Shown here: piece by piece, positions 45,011 to 55,585 of the stretch
Numbering within the stretch: position 1 is the first letter of the stretch
Layout: every line of letters starts with the position of its first letter
NCBI GenBank assembly: GCA_016712315.1
Contig: JADJRG010000022.1
Coordinates: forward strand, 620,001 to 684,000
Source of the DNA: Nannocystis sp.
GTDB lineage: Bacteria; Myxococcota_A; Polyangia; Nannocystales; Nannocystaceae
Length of the DNA stretch: 64,000 bases
Direction: 5' to 3'
Program-made: the position numbers and the translations under genes
Notes under the pieces: model-generated
Seen by the model: only the letters and a program-made list of their open reading frames with translations
What the model was told of the DNA's origin: nothing
Database searches by the model: none

Positions 45011-47124
45011 GCGCCCTCACTGAGCAGCCCAGCCGCCGTCCAACGGCGCACCCCTGGCACCGCCCCCAGCGCCTCGCCGCTCGCGTGCAGCTCCGCGATC
45101 CAGCGCCGAGCCAGCCGAGGCGCCGGATCACGCCCGGCAGTCGCCGCGATCGCCGTCAGCAGCGCCCGCGGCTCCGCCCGCTCGCTGTCCGCCGCCCGCA
45201 GCCGCAGCCACGGGATCACTCGAGCCATCAGATCGCCGATATCCGCGTCATCCAAGCACGAGCGCAGGTGCGCCGGCACCCCGCGCACCACCACCGCGTC
45301 CTCGCCGAATCCATCCAGATCGATCCCCAACGTCAACAGCTCCTCGCGCGCCGCCTGACACAGCGCCACCTCGTCCGCCGCCCGCCGCACCACCACCGGC
45401 GTCAGCAGCCCTTGCACCGCCAGCCGCTTGCTCGCCTTCAGGTCCCGCATCAACCGCTGGAACACCAGATACGCCCGCAGCTCCCGCAGGTCCACCGCCA
45501 ACACCGCGTCGTCCTCGGCGAACAGCGCCACCGGCCCAGGCAGACAGGTCAAGAAGCGCGGCGGCGGCCGAGCCACATCCATCGCGCGGCGCGGCGCATC
45601 CACCCCGCGCGGCTCGTCCTCGCCCTCCTCCTCGGCGTCGCCTTCGTCCTCAACCGCCGCAAAGAAGGCGGCCCGCGGCACCCCTGCGAACAGCGGCCCC
45701 GCCCCCAGCCTCGGCGAGGGCGCGCTGATCGCAGGCGCCTCCGCGCTCGCCCTCGCCGCCAGCATCTCTGCCGTCACCGCCCGCACCTCGCGTTTATGCG
45801 CCGCGTAGTCCGCCTCGAGCGCCCGAGTCCCCAGCCGATACGATCCCGCCGACGCCGCGCCCAGCTCCCGCACGGCGCCCACACGGGGCGGCGCGCCCGC
45901 CTGCGCGCCGATCGATCCACCTGTCGCGCGGCCGGCGCCCCGCGGCTCCGTCGCCCCGGGGCCTGGCCCCAAGGCCATGTCATCTGAGATCGGGGCACGC
46001 GCGCTCCACCGGCTCAGCGCCGCGCTCGCCCCCTCGGAGGCCGCCGCCTGCCCCGCCCCGCGCGCCCACGGAGCGCCCGCCAGCTCGCGCACCAGCAGCC
46101 GCCGCAGCGCCGCGTAGATCCGCTGCGGATCGCTGAAGCGCACCTCCGACTTCTGCGGGTGTACGTTCACGTCCACCGTCGCCGGCGGCGGATCGACGAT
46201 CAAGCAGCCCAGCGGCGCCGCGCCCGCCGGCAGCGCCTCGCCCAGCGCCTGCGCCAGGATCTGCCCCAAATTCCGCTCCTTCACCACCCGCCGCCGCGTC
46301 ACGATAAACAGCCCTGATCGCCCCGCGCTCGCCGCTGGCGCCGCCAACCACGCCTGCACCGAGATCCCGTCCTCCACCCCCGAGATCGCGAAGAACGGCC
46401 CGCTCGTCCGCCGCTCGAGGATCTGGCTCACCCGGGCCGCCAGCCCCGTCGCCGGCAGGTTCACCAGCTCGCGTTTGCTGTGGCGCAGCGTCAAGTGCAC
46501 CTCTGGGTGGACCAGCGCCACCCGCATCAGCGTCTCCGTGCAGTGGCCGACCTCGGTCGCCTCAGAGCGCATGAATTTTCGCCGCGCCGGCACATTGGAG
46601 AAGAGCCCGCGCACCTCCACCTGCGTGCCCACCGGCATACCCACCGGGCACGGCCGCGGCGTCTCCCCCGGGATCGAACGGATCTCTGCTCCGATCTCCG
46701 CCCCCACCTGGCGGCTACGCAGCGTCAGCCGCGCCACCGCCGCCACGCTCGCCAGCGCCTCCCCGCGAAAGCCCAGCGTCGCGATCTCCACCAGATCCTC
46801 GGGGCCCCGGATCTTGCTCGTCCCGTGGCGGGTGATCGCCAGCAGCAGGTCATCCGGGTGGATCCCGCCGCCGTTATCGATCACCCGGATGCTCCCCATC
46901 CCCCCCTCTTCCAGCTCCACATCGACCCTCGTCGCCCCCGCGTCGATCGCGTTCTCCACCAGCTCCTTGATCACGGAAGCTGGCCGTTCGACCACCTCGC
47001 CCGCGGCGATCTGATCGGCGAGCGCCGGGTTCAGCACGCTGATCCGGGCGCCCGAGCTCGGCGCGTCTTCGTAGGCCACGGCCACGGCGCAAGGTAGGCC
47101 GAGGCAGCGCGCGGAAGCAAGCAT
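45004..47124 (-). CDS. mutL: DNA mismatch repair protein MutL
   Basis: 706 residues. The GHKL ATPase N-terminus is clear: IAAGEVVERPASVIKELVENAIDAG, DNGGGI, TSKI and TLGFRGEALASVA, then GTQVEVRGLFSNVPARRKF and VDVNVHPQKSEVRF. A long Ala/Arg-rich linker (about 345-520) leads to the C-terminal dimerisation domain. I do not see the DQHAxxExxxYE endonuclease motif, so this resembles the non-nuclease MutL type. About 25 residues precede the conserved start, and GTG codons near 47085 and 47079 are possible starts. It couples MutS damage recognition to repair; no mutS is in the window. Confidence 0.95.
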   Translation of the reverse strand: MLASARCLGLPCAVAVAYEDAPSSGARISVLNPALADQIAAGEVVERPASVIKELVENAIDAGATRVDVELEEGGMGSIRVIDNGGGIHPDDLLLAITRHGTSKIRGPEDLVEIATLGFRGEALASVAAVARLTLRSRQVGAEIGAEIRSIPGETPRPCPVGMPVGTQVEVRGLFSNVPARRKFMRSEATEVGHCTETLMRVALVHPEVHLTLRHSKRELVNLPATGLAARVSQILERRTSGPFFAISGVEDGISVQAWLAAPAASAGRSGLFIVTRRRVVKERNLGQILAQALGEALPAGAAPLGCLIVDPPPATVDVNVHPQKSEVRFSDPQRIYAALRRLLVRELAGAPWARGAGQAAASEGASAALSRWSARAPISDDMALGPGPGATEPRGAGRATGGSIGAQAGAPPRVGAVRELGAASAGSYRLGTRALEADYAAHKREVRAVTAEMLAARASAEAPAISAPSPRLGAGPLFAGVPRAAFFAAVEDEGDAEEEGEDEPRGVDAPRRAMDVARPPPRFLTCLPGPVALFAEDDAVLAVDLRELRAYLVFQRLMRDLKASKRLAVQGLLTPVVVRRAADEVALCQAAREELLTLGIDLDGFGEDAVVVRGVPAHLRSCLDDADIGDLMARVIPWLRLRAADSERAEPRALLTAIAATAGRDPAPRLARRWIAELHASGEALGAVPGVRRWTAAGLLSEGAC

Positions 47125-47187
47125 AAGCGCCCAGGAGCCCCTCCAACCCCCGCTACGACTCCGCGCAGATCGCGCGTCTCTCCCTTC

Positions 47188-48075
47188 TCAGTCGGCGACG
47201 ACCCGGTTACGGCCGCCCTCTTTGGCGCGGTACAACCGCGCGTCGGCGACCTTGATCAGGTCATCCGCGCTCTGCACCGCGGAATTCATCTCTGCGACCC
47301 CGATCGAGATCGTCACCGGGATATGGCGCGCCTCGAAGACGAAGCGCGTGCCCTCGATCATCCCGCGCACCTTCTCAGCCATCAAGCGCGCCCCCTCGAG
47401 GTTGATCTCCGGCAGGATCACCGCGAATTCCTCGCCGCCGTAGCGGGCCACCACGTCGACCTTACGCGCCCGATCACGGACCAAGTTCGCGATCTCGCGG
47501 AGCACGTAGTCGCCGGCGCGGTGGCCGTACGTGTCGTTGCACGCCTTGAAGTGGTCGATGTCGAACATCACCAGCGCCAGCGGCCGGTCGTAGCGGCGCG
47601 CGCGGCTCATCTCGCGGTCGAGCGTCTCGAGGAAGTAGCGCTTGTTAAAGATCTGCGTCAGCCCGTCGACCGTCGACAGCCGATAGATCTCCTCGTGGTA
47701 GGCGCTCTCGATGTTATCGCCGGTGAGGAACTTGAAGATCGAGCGCCCGATCTTCACCAGATCGCCGTCTTTCAGGTAGGTCTCGTGCACCTTGTGGTCG
47801 TTGACGTAGGTGCCGTTGGTCGACTCGTTGTCGCGGACCCGCACGCCGTTGTCGTCGCAGTGGAGGATCGCGTGGGTGCGGGAGACCGAGTCCTGGCTCA
47901 CGCAGATGTCGTTCACGGTCGCCCGGCCGATCGTCATCTCGCGGCCGTCGATGCTGTACTTGCGGCCGAGCTCTGCGCCGTAGATCACGACCAGGCAGGC
48001 GTCCTTCTTCAGGAGCCGCCCTGCGTCGTCGGCCTTGTTGATCACGGTGACAATGGTCTCGTCGCGCACGTGCAT
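47188..48075 (-). CDS. FHA-GGDEF diguanylate cyclase
   Basis: 295 residues. Residues about 27-117 are an FHA phosphothreonine-binding domain with intact contacts: TIGRATVNDI, SVSRTHAI and ESTNGTYVN. The C-terminal half is a GGDEF domain with RYGGEEFAVILPE, an active-site form, and an inhibitory I-site RKVD placed exactly five residues before GGEEF. It should make cyclic di-GMP and be product-inhibited. FHA-GGDEF cyclases are known from Bdellovibrio (DgcB). The N-terminal DETIVTV segment resembles a phosphothreonine FHA ligand. It may receive signals from the Ser/Thr kinases common in this genome. Confidence 0.93.
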   Translation of the reverse strand: MHVRDETIVTVINKADDAGRLLKKDACLVVIYGAELGRKYSIDGREMTIGRATVNDICVSQDSVSRTHAILHCDDNGVRVRDNESTNGTYVNDHKVHETYLKDGDLVKIGRSIFKFLTGDNIESAYHEEIYRLSTVDGLTQIFNKRYFLETLDREMSRARRYDRPLALVMFDIDHFKACNDTYGHRAGDYVLREIANLVRDRARKVDVVARYGGEEFAVILPEINLEGARLMAEKVRGMIEGTRFVFEARHIPVTISIGVAEMNSAVQSADDLIKVADARLYRAKEGGRNRVVAD

Positions 48076-48314
48076 ACTCGTGGTTGAAACGGGCGCTCAC
48101 CCCCGCCAGAGCAGCCTATCAGACCTCATCGACGCGGCCGAGCGCGCGGCTCAATCAGGTAGCCGCCGTGACCACGATGTAGGCATCGCGCGTCGGAGCG
48201 CGCGGATCGGCGCCTCCCGGCAGGCCGGGCGCGCACGGGCCCCTGTGGAGAGCCGACGTCACCCGCCGCGGAGCGCCCCTGCCGTGCCGCGCACAGCCCC
48301 AGTTCGCCGAGATT

Positions 48315-48343
48315 TTGACCGCCCCTGCCGCGCGCTGCTATCA
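48315..48343 (+). promoter_or_regulatory. Promoter of the transpeptidase gene
   Basis: TTGACC (48315) and CTATCA (48338) are separated by 17 bases, a sigma-70-like arrangement. The ATG is 8 bases after the -10, so the mRNA would be leaderless or nearly so. Confidence 0.5.
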
Positions 48344-48351
48344 CCCGGGCG

Positions 48352-49956
48352 ATGTCGGCCTCCCAAAGGCAGCTCGGCGGCCTTGGCGCGCTCTTCTTCC
48401 TCGCCTCCCTCGGCGCCATCGCCTATTTCGTGCAGCGTCAAGAGATCCCCGAAGAGCGGGATCTCGTCCGCGCAGCCGCCACCGTCGTCCCGGAGTCCAC
48501 CCCAGAGGAGCCCGCGCTCGCGCTCCCGTGGCAGGAGCGCCTCGATCTCAGCGCCGCCAAGCTCGTCGGCTACGGCCCGCCCGCGCCGCTCGCCGAGGGC
48601 GCCGAGGCCCCCGCTGTCGACCCAGCCAGCGGCCGCCTCGTCCAGCACTTCAACGACGGCCACCGCGTCCTCTACACCATCGATCCTGTCCTTCAGCAGA
48701 GCGCCCTCGAGATCTTCAAGTCGCACGAGGTCCCCTTCGCCGCCGCCGTCGTGCTCGACGTCCGCGACAACGCGATCCTCGCGATGGCCGGCCACTCGAG
48801 CATGGATCCCCAGGTCGACCCGCTCGAGATCCTCACCACCGCGTGGGCCCCCGCTGCGTCGATCTTCAAGCTCGTCACCGCCTCGGCGCTGGTCGGCAGC
48901 AAGCGCGCCTCGGCCAAGAGTAAGGAGTGCTTCTCGGGCGGCCTGCACGGGATCACCGACGACCTGCTCACCGACAACCCCGCCCGCGACACCCGCTGCG
49001 ACACCCTCAGCGCCGCCGTCGCTCACAGCCACAACCTCGTGATCGCCAAGCTCGCGCTCAAACACCTCGACGCGCCCGCCCTGCTCGGCGCCGCCAAGAC
49101 CTTCGGCTTCGAGCGCGACATCCCCTTCGAGTTCCCCTTAGAGCGCAGCCCCGCGCGGATCCCCGCCGAGCCGCGCGAGCGCGCCAAGGTCGCCGCTGGC
49201 TTCTGGAACGTCGACATGAGCCCCCTCCACGGCGCCCTGCTCGCCAGCGTCTTCGCCCGCGACGGCGTCTTTCAAGCGCCGCACGTCGTCGCCCAAGTGC
49301 TCGCCCCTGACGGCAGCGACGGCACGCCGCCGGCCCCCAAGACCGAGCGCGCGATCGCGAGAGAGGTCGCGAAGAGCGTCGGTGAGATGATGCTCGCCAC
49401 CACCACCGAGGGCACCGCCCGCGCCAGCTTCCGCGACGGCAAGGGCACCTACTACATCCCTGGCGTCGCCGTCGCCGGCAAGACCGGCAGCCTCACCGGC
49501 AAGAAGGCCCCCGCGCTCAACTACAACTGGTTCGTCGGATATGCCCCTGCGGACAGGCCCGAGATCGCCTTCGCCGTGATCGTCGCCAACGAGCCGAAGT
49601 GGCGGATCAAGGCCCACTACGCCGCCCGTCGCCTCGTCCAGATCTACCTCGGTCGCCGCGACGCGATCGCCGAACAAGCAGCCGCGCGCCTCAGCAGCGA
49701 CGGCGGCCTCATCCTCCCCCAGCGCGAGGCCAAGGGCGCCCCGGTGATCGCCAGCGCCGCCCAGCCCGCGGCGCCCCCAGTCGCCGCCGCCCCTGCGGCC
49801 GCCGCCGCCGCGCCCTCGTCGGGCGCCACCTCGGCCGCCGAGCCACCAGCCGCCCGCCCTGCCGCGCCTCCCGCCAGCGCGCCGCACGCTGACGAGCTCC
49901 CCCCGATCCCTGGCGCCGTCCCCCCCGGAACCCGCCCCGTACCCGCCAACGGCTGA
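48352..49956 (+). CDS. Penicillin-binding protein transpeptidase domain protein
   Basis: 534 residues. One N-terminal membrane helix (about 8-28) anchors a periplasmic transpeptidase. All three active-site motifs are present: SxxK in APAASIFKLV, SxN in VAHSHNLVIAK, and KTG in VAVAGKTGSL. The N-terminal dimerisation/pedestal domain of FtsI/PBP2 is very short. A segment of about 85 residues at the end is Ala/Pro-rich and of low complexity. It probably crosslinks peptidoglycan; it could also act as a penicillin-sensing or carboxypeptidase-like homologue. It is isolated from division and elongation genes. An intergenic region with a good promoter precedes it. Confidence 0.88.
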   Translation: MSASQRQLGGLGALFFLASLGAIAYFVQRQEIPEERDLVRAAATVVPESTPEEPALALPWQERLDLSAAKLVGYGPPAPLAEGAEAPAVDPASGRLVQHFNDGHRVLYTIDPVLQQSALEIFKSHEVPFAAAVVLDVRDNAILAMAGHSSMDPQVDPLEILTTAWAPAASIFKLVTASALVGSKRASAKSKECFSGGLHGITDDLLTDNPARDTRCDTLSAAVAHSHNLVIAKLALKHLDAPALLGAAKTFGFERDIPFEFPLERSPARIPAEPRERAKVAAGFWNVDMSPLHGALLASVFARDGVFQAPHVVAQVLAPDGSDGTPPAPKTERAIAREVAKSVGEMMLATTTEGTARASFRDGKGTYYIPGVAVAGKTGSLTGKKAPALNYNWFVGYAPADRPEIAFAVIVANEPKWRIKAHYAARRLVQIYLGRRDAIAEQAAARLSSDGGLILPQREAKGAPVIASAAQPAAPPVAAAPAAAAAAPSSGATSAAEPPAARPAAPPASAPHADELPPIPGAVPPGTRPVPANG

Positions 49957-49974
49957 GCCGGGCGCCGCGCGGCG

Positions 49975-50031
49975 ACTCTAACAGCGACACCCACTCTGAC
50001 ACCGACGCCAATTCCGGCGCCGACTCTGACA
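49975..50031. repeat. Short direct repeats in the convergent gap
   Basis: ACTCT[AG]ACA occurs at 49975, 49993 and 50023, embedded in a GAC/ACC-rich stretch between two convergent genes. No hairpin with a convincing stem was found. Confidence 0.3.
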
Positions 50032-50067
50032 GTCAAGGTGACGCGCGCGACGAGCCGCCACGCGGAC

Positions 50068-50940
50068 TCAGAGCCCCCGCGCCCACTCGGGCCGTAGCTG
50101 GATCTCCCCCGCCAGCGCCCGGTCGATCACCCCCACGATCCGCGCGCGGTCCCGCGGCAAGCGCCCGCCCAGCGGCAGGTAGTTCGACGCGTGGTTGGTG
50201 CGAAAGAGGGCGTCACGCGGCGCTGCCCGGGCGACGATCGTCCGCAGCTCGCCGAGCATCGCCTCCACGCTCGGCAGGGTGAAGCGCTCGTGGGTCGCCA
50301 GCTTCGCCAACGGCGTCCCCGGCACCACCGTCGTCGTCAGCGCCGCCGCGTACTCCGGATCCATCGCCGTGATCAGCGCCCCTGTCGCCTCCGCGTGGTC
50401 CGCCGAGCGCTCGACGCCGCCGATCCCCAGCAGCACGATCACCGAGATCGCCATCCCGGCCGCGTGCGCCCGCCGGGCCGCCTCGACGTGCTCCGCGTGG
50501 CTCGCCCCCTTGGCGATCCGCTTCAGCGTCGCGTCATCGCCCGACTCCGGGCCGATGTAGAGGAGCGAGAGCCCGCCCGCCCGCAGCTCCGCCAGCTCCG
50601 CCTCGCTCCGCACCAGCAGGTTCTGCGCGGTCGCGTAGCACGACACCTGCCGCAGCCGCGGAAAGCCCGCCCGAGCCGCCGCGAGCAGCGCCCTCCAGTG
50701 CTCCATCGGCATCCCCAGCGCGTCCCCGTCGGCGACGAAGATCTTGTCTTGTCGCCCGCCGAAGCGCCGCGCCGCCGCGTCCACGTCCTCCAGCACCGCA
50801 ACCAGATCGCGCACCTTGTACGCCTTGTCGCGATACATGTCGCAGTACGTGCAGTGGTTCCACGAGCAGCCGATCGTCGCCTGCACGATGTACGAGTCCG
50901 CCTCGGAGGGCGGGCGATAGATCGAGCCTTCGTAGCGCAT
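50068..50940 (-). CDS. Radical SAM protein
   Basis: 290 residues. The iron-sulfur motif is ATIGCSWNHCTYCDMYR, C-x4-C-x2-C (Cys about 25, 30, 33), the spacing of a radical SAM subfamily that typically reads GCSHNxCTFC. The SAM-binding strands follow: IFVADGDALGMP (GGE-like region), VSCYATAQNLL, LYIGPESGDD and ISVIVLLGIGG. The substrate is unknown; no companion peptide or maturation gene is adjacent. A hairpin lies between it and the upstream DUF4215 gene on the same strand, so it is likely transcribed alone. Confidence 0.88.
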   Translation of the reverse strand: MRYEGSIYRPPSEADSYIVQATIGCSWNHCTYCDMYRDKAYKVRDLVAVLEDVDAAARRFGGRQDKIFVADGDALGMPMEHWRALLAAARAGFPRLRQVSCYATAQNLLVRSEAELAELRAGGLSLLYIGPESGDDATLKRIAKGASHAEHVEAARRAHAAGMAISVIVLLGIGGVERSADHAEATGALITAMDPEYAAALTTTVVPGTPLAKLATHERFTLPSVEAMLGELRTIVARAAPRDALFRTNHASNYLPLGGRLPRDRARIVGVIDRALAGEIQLRPEWARGL

Positions 50941-50990
50941 CGCGTCCGCGCCGATCTTTAGCAGGAGCCGCGCCGCCGCGCACCCTCCGT

Positions 50991-51017
50991 ACCGGCGCCG
51001 CGCTCGCCAGCGCCGGT
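50991..51017 (-). terminator. Hairpin after the DUF4215/fibrinogen-like gene
   Basis: ACCGGCG and CGCCGGT form a 7-bp stem with a 13-base loop, about 35 bases beyond the minus-strand stop at 51051. No U-tract. Confidence 0.3.
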
Positions 51018-51050
51018 CGAGGTCAAGCGTCCGTTGTCCGCGCGTACGGC

Positions 51051-52478
<1,428 letters not shown>

Positions 52479-52618
52479 ATCTACGCCCTTCTCCTACGCC
52501 GGCGCGCGATCGGCCGGTCAGCCTACGGACCCATTCTACGAGACCACGGACGCGGCCGTCGCCGCGAAATGCGGCGTAAACCTGTCTTATGGGCGTGTTG
52601 GAGGGGCTCACCCGCGCA

Positions 52619-52644
52619 CGAGATCGGCCTTGAGGCCGATCTCG
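52619..52644 (-). terminator. Strong hairpin right after the copper monooxygenase-like gene
   Basis: CGAGATCGGCC and GGCCGATCTCG form a perfect 11-bp stem with TTGA loop, 2 bases after the minus-strand stop codon. No U-tract follows. Confidence 0.55.
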
Positions 52645-52646
52645 GC

Positions 52647-54050
52647 TCAGGGTGCGCTGACGTAGACCATACCGAGGCACATCTCGTCGCCGGTGCCCTC
52701 TCCCCAAGTGACCGGCTGGTCGCCCGCGCTATTATCAAAGTGACACTCGAGGCGGACCTTATCGGTGGGGTTGATCGTCGTCGGGCCGGCGAACTGATAG
52801 ACACCCTGCCAGTTGAAGTCCCAGCGCGGGACATCGATCAGGCAGGTGTCGTCGCCGCCGTCCCCACGCTTGACGTTCAGGCTGGCGCTGGCGCCGATGG
52901 TGTGCATATGGACGCCAGCGGCGTGGGCGACGACCGGCTCGCCGATCCCGAACGTCGCGTCGTTGTAGAGGAATTGGATGACGTTGCTGAGATCGATCTC
53001 GAAGCTATGAACCACGTCCGCCGCGCCCGCGGGGATGAGCATCGGCGGCAGCCCCTTGATCCAGCCGGGGTTGGCGAGCGGCAAGAGGTAGGCTGGGCGG
53101 GCGACGGTCGCGGCCGTGCGCAGCTTGATCTGCGACTGGTCTGGACCGGCGCCCTCCACCGGGTGGTAATGCATCTGGACCGCGAGCTTGGAGCTGGGGC
53201 GGATCCGGATCCCCGTATCCGCAGGGAGGGCGCCGCCGCCGCCGCCGGGGACCCACGCGCCGAGCCAAGCCGCGCGGAAGTCGGTGCCGCCGCCGGGACC
53301 GCCGTAGCAGGGGTACCCAGGGCCGGGGTCGGCGGCGTCGAGGGCGTCGAAAGAGGCGACGTCCTCGGGCGGGATGATGAAGGCGATGACGTGGTGGACG
53401 ATCGCCCGCTCACCTGGCACGACCTCGAAGGCGGTGACGTAGCTGTCCTGGTCTTTGGGCCAGTCGAGGAGGAAGCAGCGGTACTCGTCGGGGAAGACGG
53501 TCGGGGCGTAGGGGGCGGGCAAGCCGAGCTCGAGGTCATAGTCGACCGGGGCCGGCGGCGCGGGCGGCGCGGGCTCGTCGGCGGGGTCGCCCGCGGGCAC
53601 ACCGAGCTCGATCCACTCGAGGATCGCCGTGATCTGCAGATCGGTGAGCGCGCGATCGTGGGCGTACGGGCGACAGGCGGCGTCCGGCGACCACGGCGGC
53701 ATCGTCCGGGCGGTGATGTCCCCGATCACATAGGGGGCCATCATCGACACCTGCTCGTAGTCGACCAGCGAGAAGGGGGCGATATCCCCTGGACGGTGGC
53801 AAGTGGCGCACTTGGCGTCGACGATCGGCTTGATGTCGCGATAGTACGTAAGGGCGGGCTCGACGGCGGTATCGGCGGAGGTGCTCGTCTCGCTGTCGGC
53901 GGCGGTGGTCGCGGTGCTGCTCGCGCCGCTCGTGGTGGACGAGGCGTCACCGGTGGTCGCCGCAGTGGCGGCGTCGTCCCCGCTGTTGCACGCGAGGGCG
54001 GCGAGGACGGCGAGGGCGGCGAGAGAGCAGGCTGGCTGAGGGGAGCGCAT
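52647..54050 (-). CDS. Cytochrome c fused to copper type II monooxygenase-like domain (lipoprotein)
   Basis: 467 residues. The signal ends LAVLAALAC, a lipobox, followed by a Thr/Ser-rich linker. A haem site CATCHRPG (about 81) and RTMPPWS, with a Met ligand, form an N-terminal cytochrome c domain. The C-terminal 300 residues carry the pattern of copper type II, ascorbate-dependent monooxygenases of the peptidylglycine hydroxylase type: IVHHVIAF, VQMHYHP, VHMHTIG and EMCLGMVYV as likely copper ligands. The enzyme would be extracytoplasmic; electrons could pass from haem to copper. The substrate is unknown. A -10-like TTATCC lies 8 bases before the ATG. Confidence 0.85.
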   Translation of the reverse strand: MRSPQPACSLAALAVLAALACNSGDDAATAATTGDASSTTSGASSTATTAADSETSTSADTAVEPALTYYRDIKPIVDAKCATCHRPGDIAPFSLVDYEQVSMMAPYVIGDITARTMPPWSPDAACRPYAHDRALTDLQITAILEWIELGVPAGDPADEPAPPAPPAPVDYDLELGLPAPYAPTVFPDEYRCFLLDWPKDQDSYVTAFEVVPGERAIVHHVIAFIIPPEDVASFDALDAADPGPGYPCYGGPGGGTDFRAAWLGAWVPGGGGGALPADTGIRIRPSSKLAVQMHYHPVEGAGPDQSQIKLRTAATVARPAYLLPLANPGWIKGLPPMLIPAGAADVVHSFEIDLSNVIQFLYNDATFGIGEPVVAHAAGVHMHTIGASASLNVKRGDGGDDTCLIDVPRWDFNWQGVYQFAGPTTINPTDKVRLECHFDNSAGDQPVTWGEGTGDEMCLGMVYVSAP

Positions 54051-54148
54051 CCCGAGCAGGATAACCCTAGTAGAGGCGCCGAGGTCGCTCCTCAGGTAGA
54101 CGCCTGCGCTCGCCCGTGCTAGTTGGGGCGCCGCATCGCACCTCCGTC

Positions 54149-55585
54149 ATGGATCAGCCCAACCCAACCCAGGCAGCCCCTGGCCAGATCTATCGCTGGC
54201 TGGTCGGCGCCGTCGAGCGCGGCGGCTCACAGCGCTCCGTCGACAGCCAAGAGGCGACGCTCAGCCGGCGCGGCCTCTTGATCCGCGCCGACAAGCGCGC
54301 GCGCGAGCTCACCGCCCTCAAGATCGGCCCTGGCGACGTCGTCGCCCTCTCGATGGGCAACGTCCCCGAGTTCCTGGTCCTCTTGCTCGCCGTCAGCAAG
54401 CTCGGCGCCGTCATCATGCCGGTCGATCCTGCCAACGGCGATCGCAGCCTGCTCGGCGCCTGCGAGCGCCTGCGCGTGCGCGCCGTCATCCGCCGGCCGC
54501 GCGGCCTGGAGAACGCCCCCCTCGTCTACCCGGAGGGCTACCGCCTGATCGCCCGCCGCAAGCTCAGCGGCTCCTTGCTCGATCTCGACGTGCTCGATCC
54601 GCCCGCCGATCACCGCGCCTCGTTGCCCGCCGACGCCGAGTTCGTCTTTGAGACCGCAGGCGCCGACGGCACCCTCCGTGACATCGTGCGCGCCGGCGCT
54701 GAGCTGCTCGCGATCGGCGAGGCGACGCGTCAGCTCCTCGACCTCGACGCCGGCACCCACATCGCCTGCGCGCAGCCGCTCACCAGCCCGCGCTTCTTCG
54801 ACCCTGTGCTCTTCGGCTGGCTCGCCTCCGAGGCCCGCCTCGTGATCGCCGACAACCCGTCCTTACTCGCCCTGCTCCCCAGCCACCCCAGCTACGAGCG
54901 CCTCGTCGTCATCGATCTCCTCTACAATTTACAGGGCGCGGCCCGCGACCTCAAAGCCGCAGGCCAGGTCCGCGAGCTCACCGCTGTGCTGCCGCAGGCG
55001 ACCATCAGCGCCGCCCACGCCCGCCCGCTGCGCCAGGTCTTCGGCGCAGATCCGATCCAACTCCTCCTCCTCGAGGAGATCGGCGTGCTCGCGGCCCGCA
55101 CCATGCGTCGCGGCGAGCGCTACCGCCTCGCGCCAGGCATCGAGCTCCGTCCTGGCGCGGAGCACGACGGCGAGCGCGAGATCATCTGCAAGCGCCAGCG
55201 CCCCTTCACCGCCCTGCCCCAGCCGCCGGCGGGTCAAGTCGGCGGCCCCGCGGACGAGCCCGGCTGGGTGCACACGGGGTACCTCGGTCGCTTCGCCGCG
55301 GGTGAGCTCAGCGAGGTCCCCGATCGCCTCGATCGCCTCGTCAACCTCGAGGGTCGGCGCGCCAGCCTCGACGCGATCGAGCGCGCCCTCGCCGAGCACC
55401 GACGGATCACCTGGGTACGAGCGCTGGTCGAGCACGACGTCGACGGCAACCCCTTCGTGCACGCCCGCTACCGCGCCACCGGCGTCACCGAGCTCGAGGA
55501 CCTCGACGAGCACGCCGTCGCCACCTTGCCGCCCTACCTCGTCCCGCGGGTCTTCACCCGCGAGCCCAGCGACGAGGCCGCCTAG
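54149..55585 (+). CDS. Degenerate acyl-CoA synthetase-like (ANL superfamily) protein
   Basis: 478 residues from the ATG at 54149; a GTG/CTG extension to 54116 is unlikely. The N-terminal part matches AMP-binding enzymes: ADKRARELTALKIGPGDVVALSMGNVPEFLVLLLAVSKLGAVIMPVDPA. The ATP P-loop, normally TSGTTGxPK, is replaced by ETAGADGTLRDIV, and the later Y-G/T-E-T signature is not seen. The C-terminal lid is recognisable (DRLDRLVNLEGRRASLDAIERAL), but the catalytic Lys is not evident. It may bind an acyl or other carboxylate without adenylating it. Its stop overlaps the convergent AI-2E gene by four bases. Confidence 0.7.
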   Translation: MDQPNPTQAAPGQIYRWLVGAVERGGSQRSVDSQEATLSRRGLLIRADKRARELTALKIGPGDVVALSMGNVPEFLVLLLAVSKLGAVIMPVDPANGDRSLLGACERLRVRAVIRRPRGLENAPLVYPEGYRLIARRKLSGSLLDLDVLDPPADHRASLPADAEFVFETAGADGTLRDIVRAGAELLAIGEATRQLLDLDAGTHIACAQPLTSPRFFDPVLFGWLASEARLVIADNPSLLALLPSHPSYERLVVIDLLYNLQGAARDLKAAGQVRELTAVLPQATISAAHARPLRQVFGADPIQLLLLEEIGVLAARTMRRGERYRLAPGIELRPGAEHDGEREIICKRQRPFTALPQPPAGQVGGPADEPGWVHTGYLGRFAAGELSEVPDRLDRLVNLEGRRASLDAIERALAEHRRITWVRALVEHDVDGNPFVHARYRATGVTELEDLDEHAVATLPPYLVPRVFTREPSDEAA

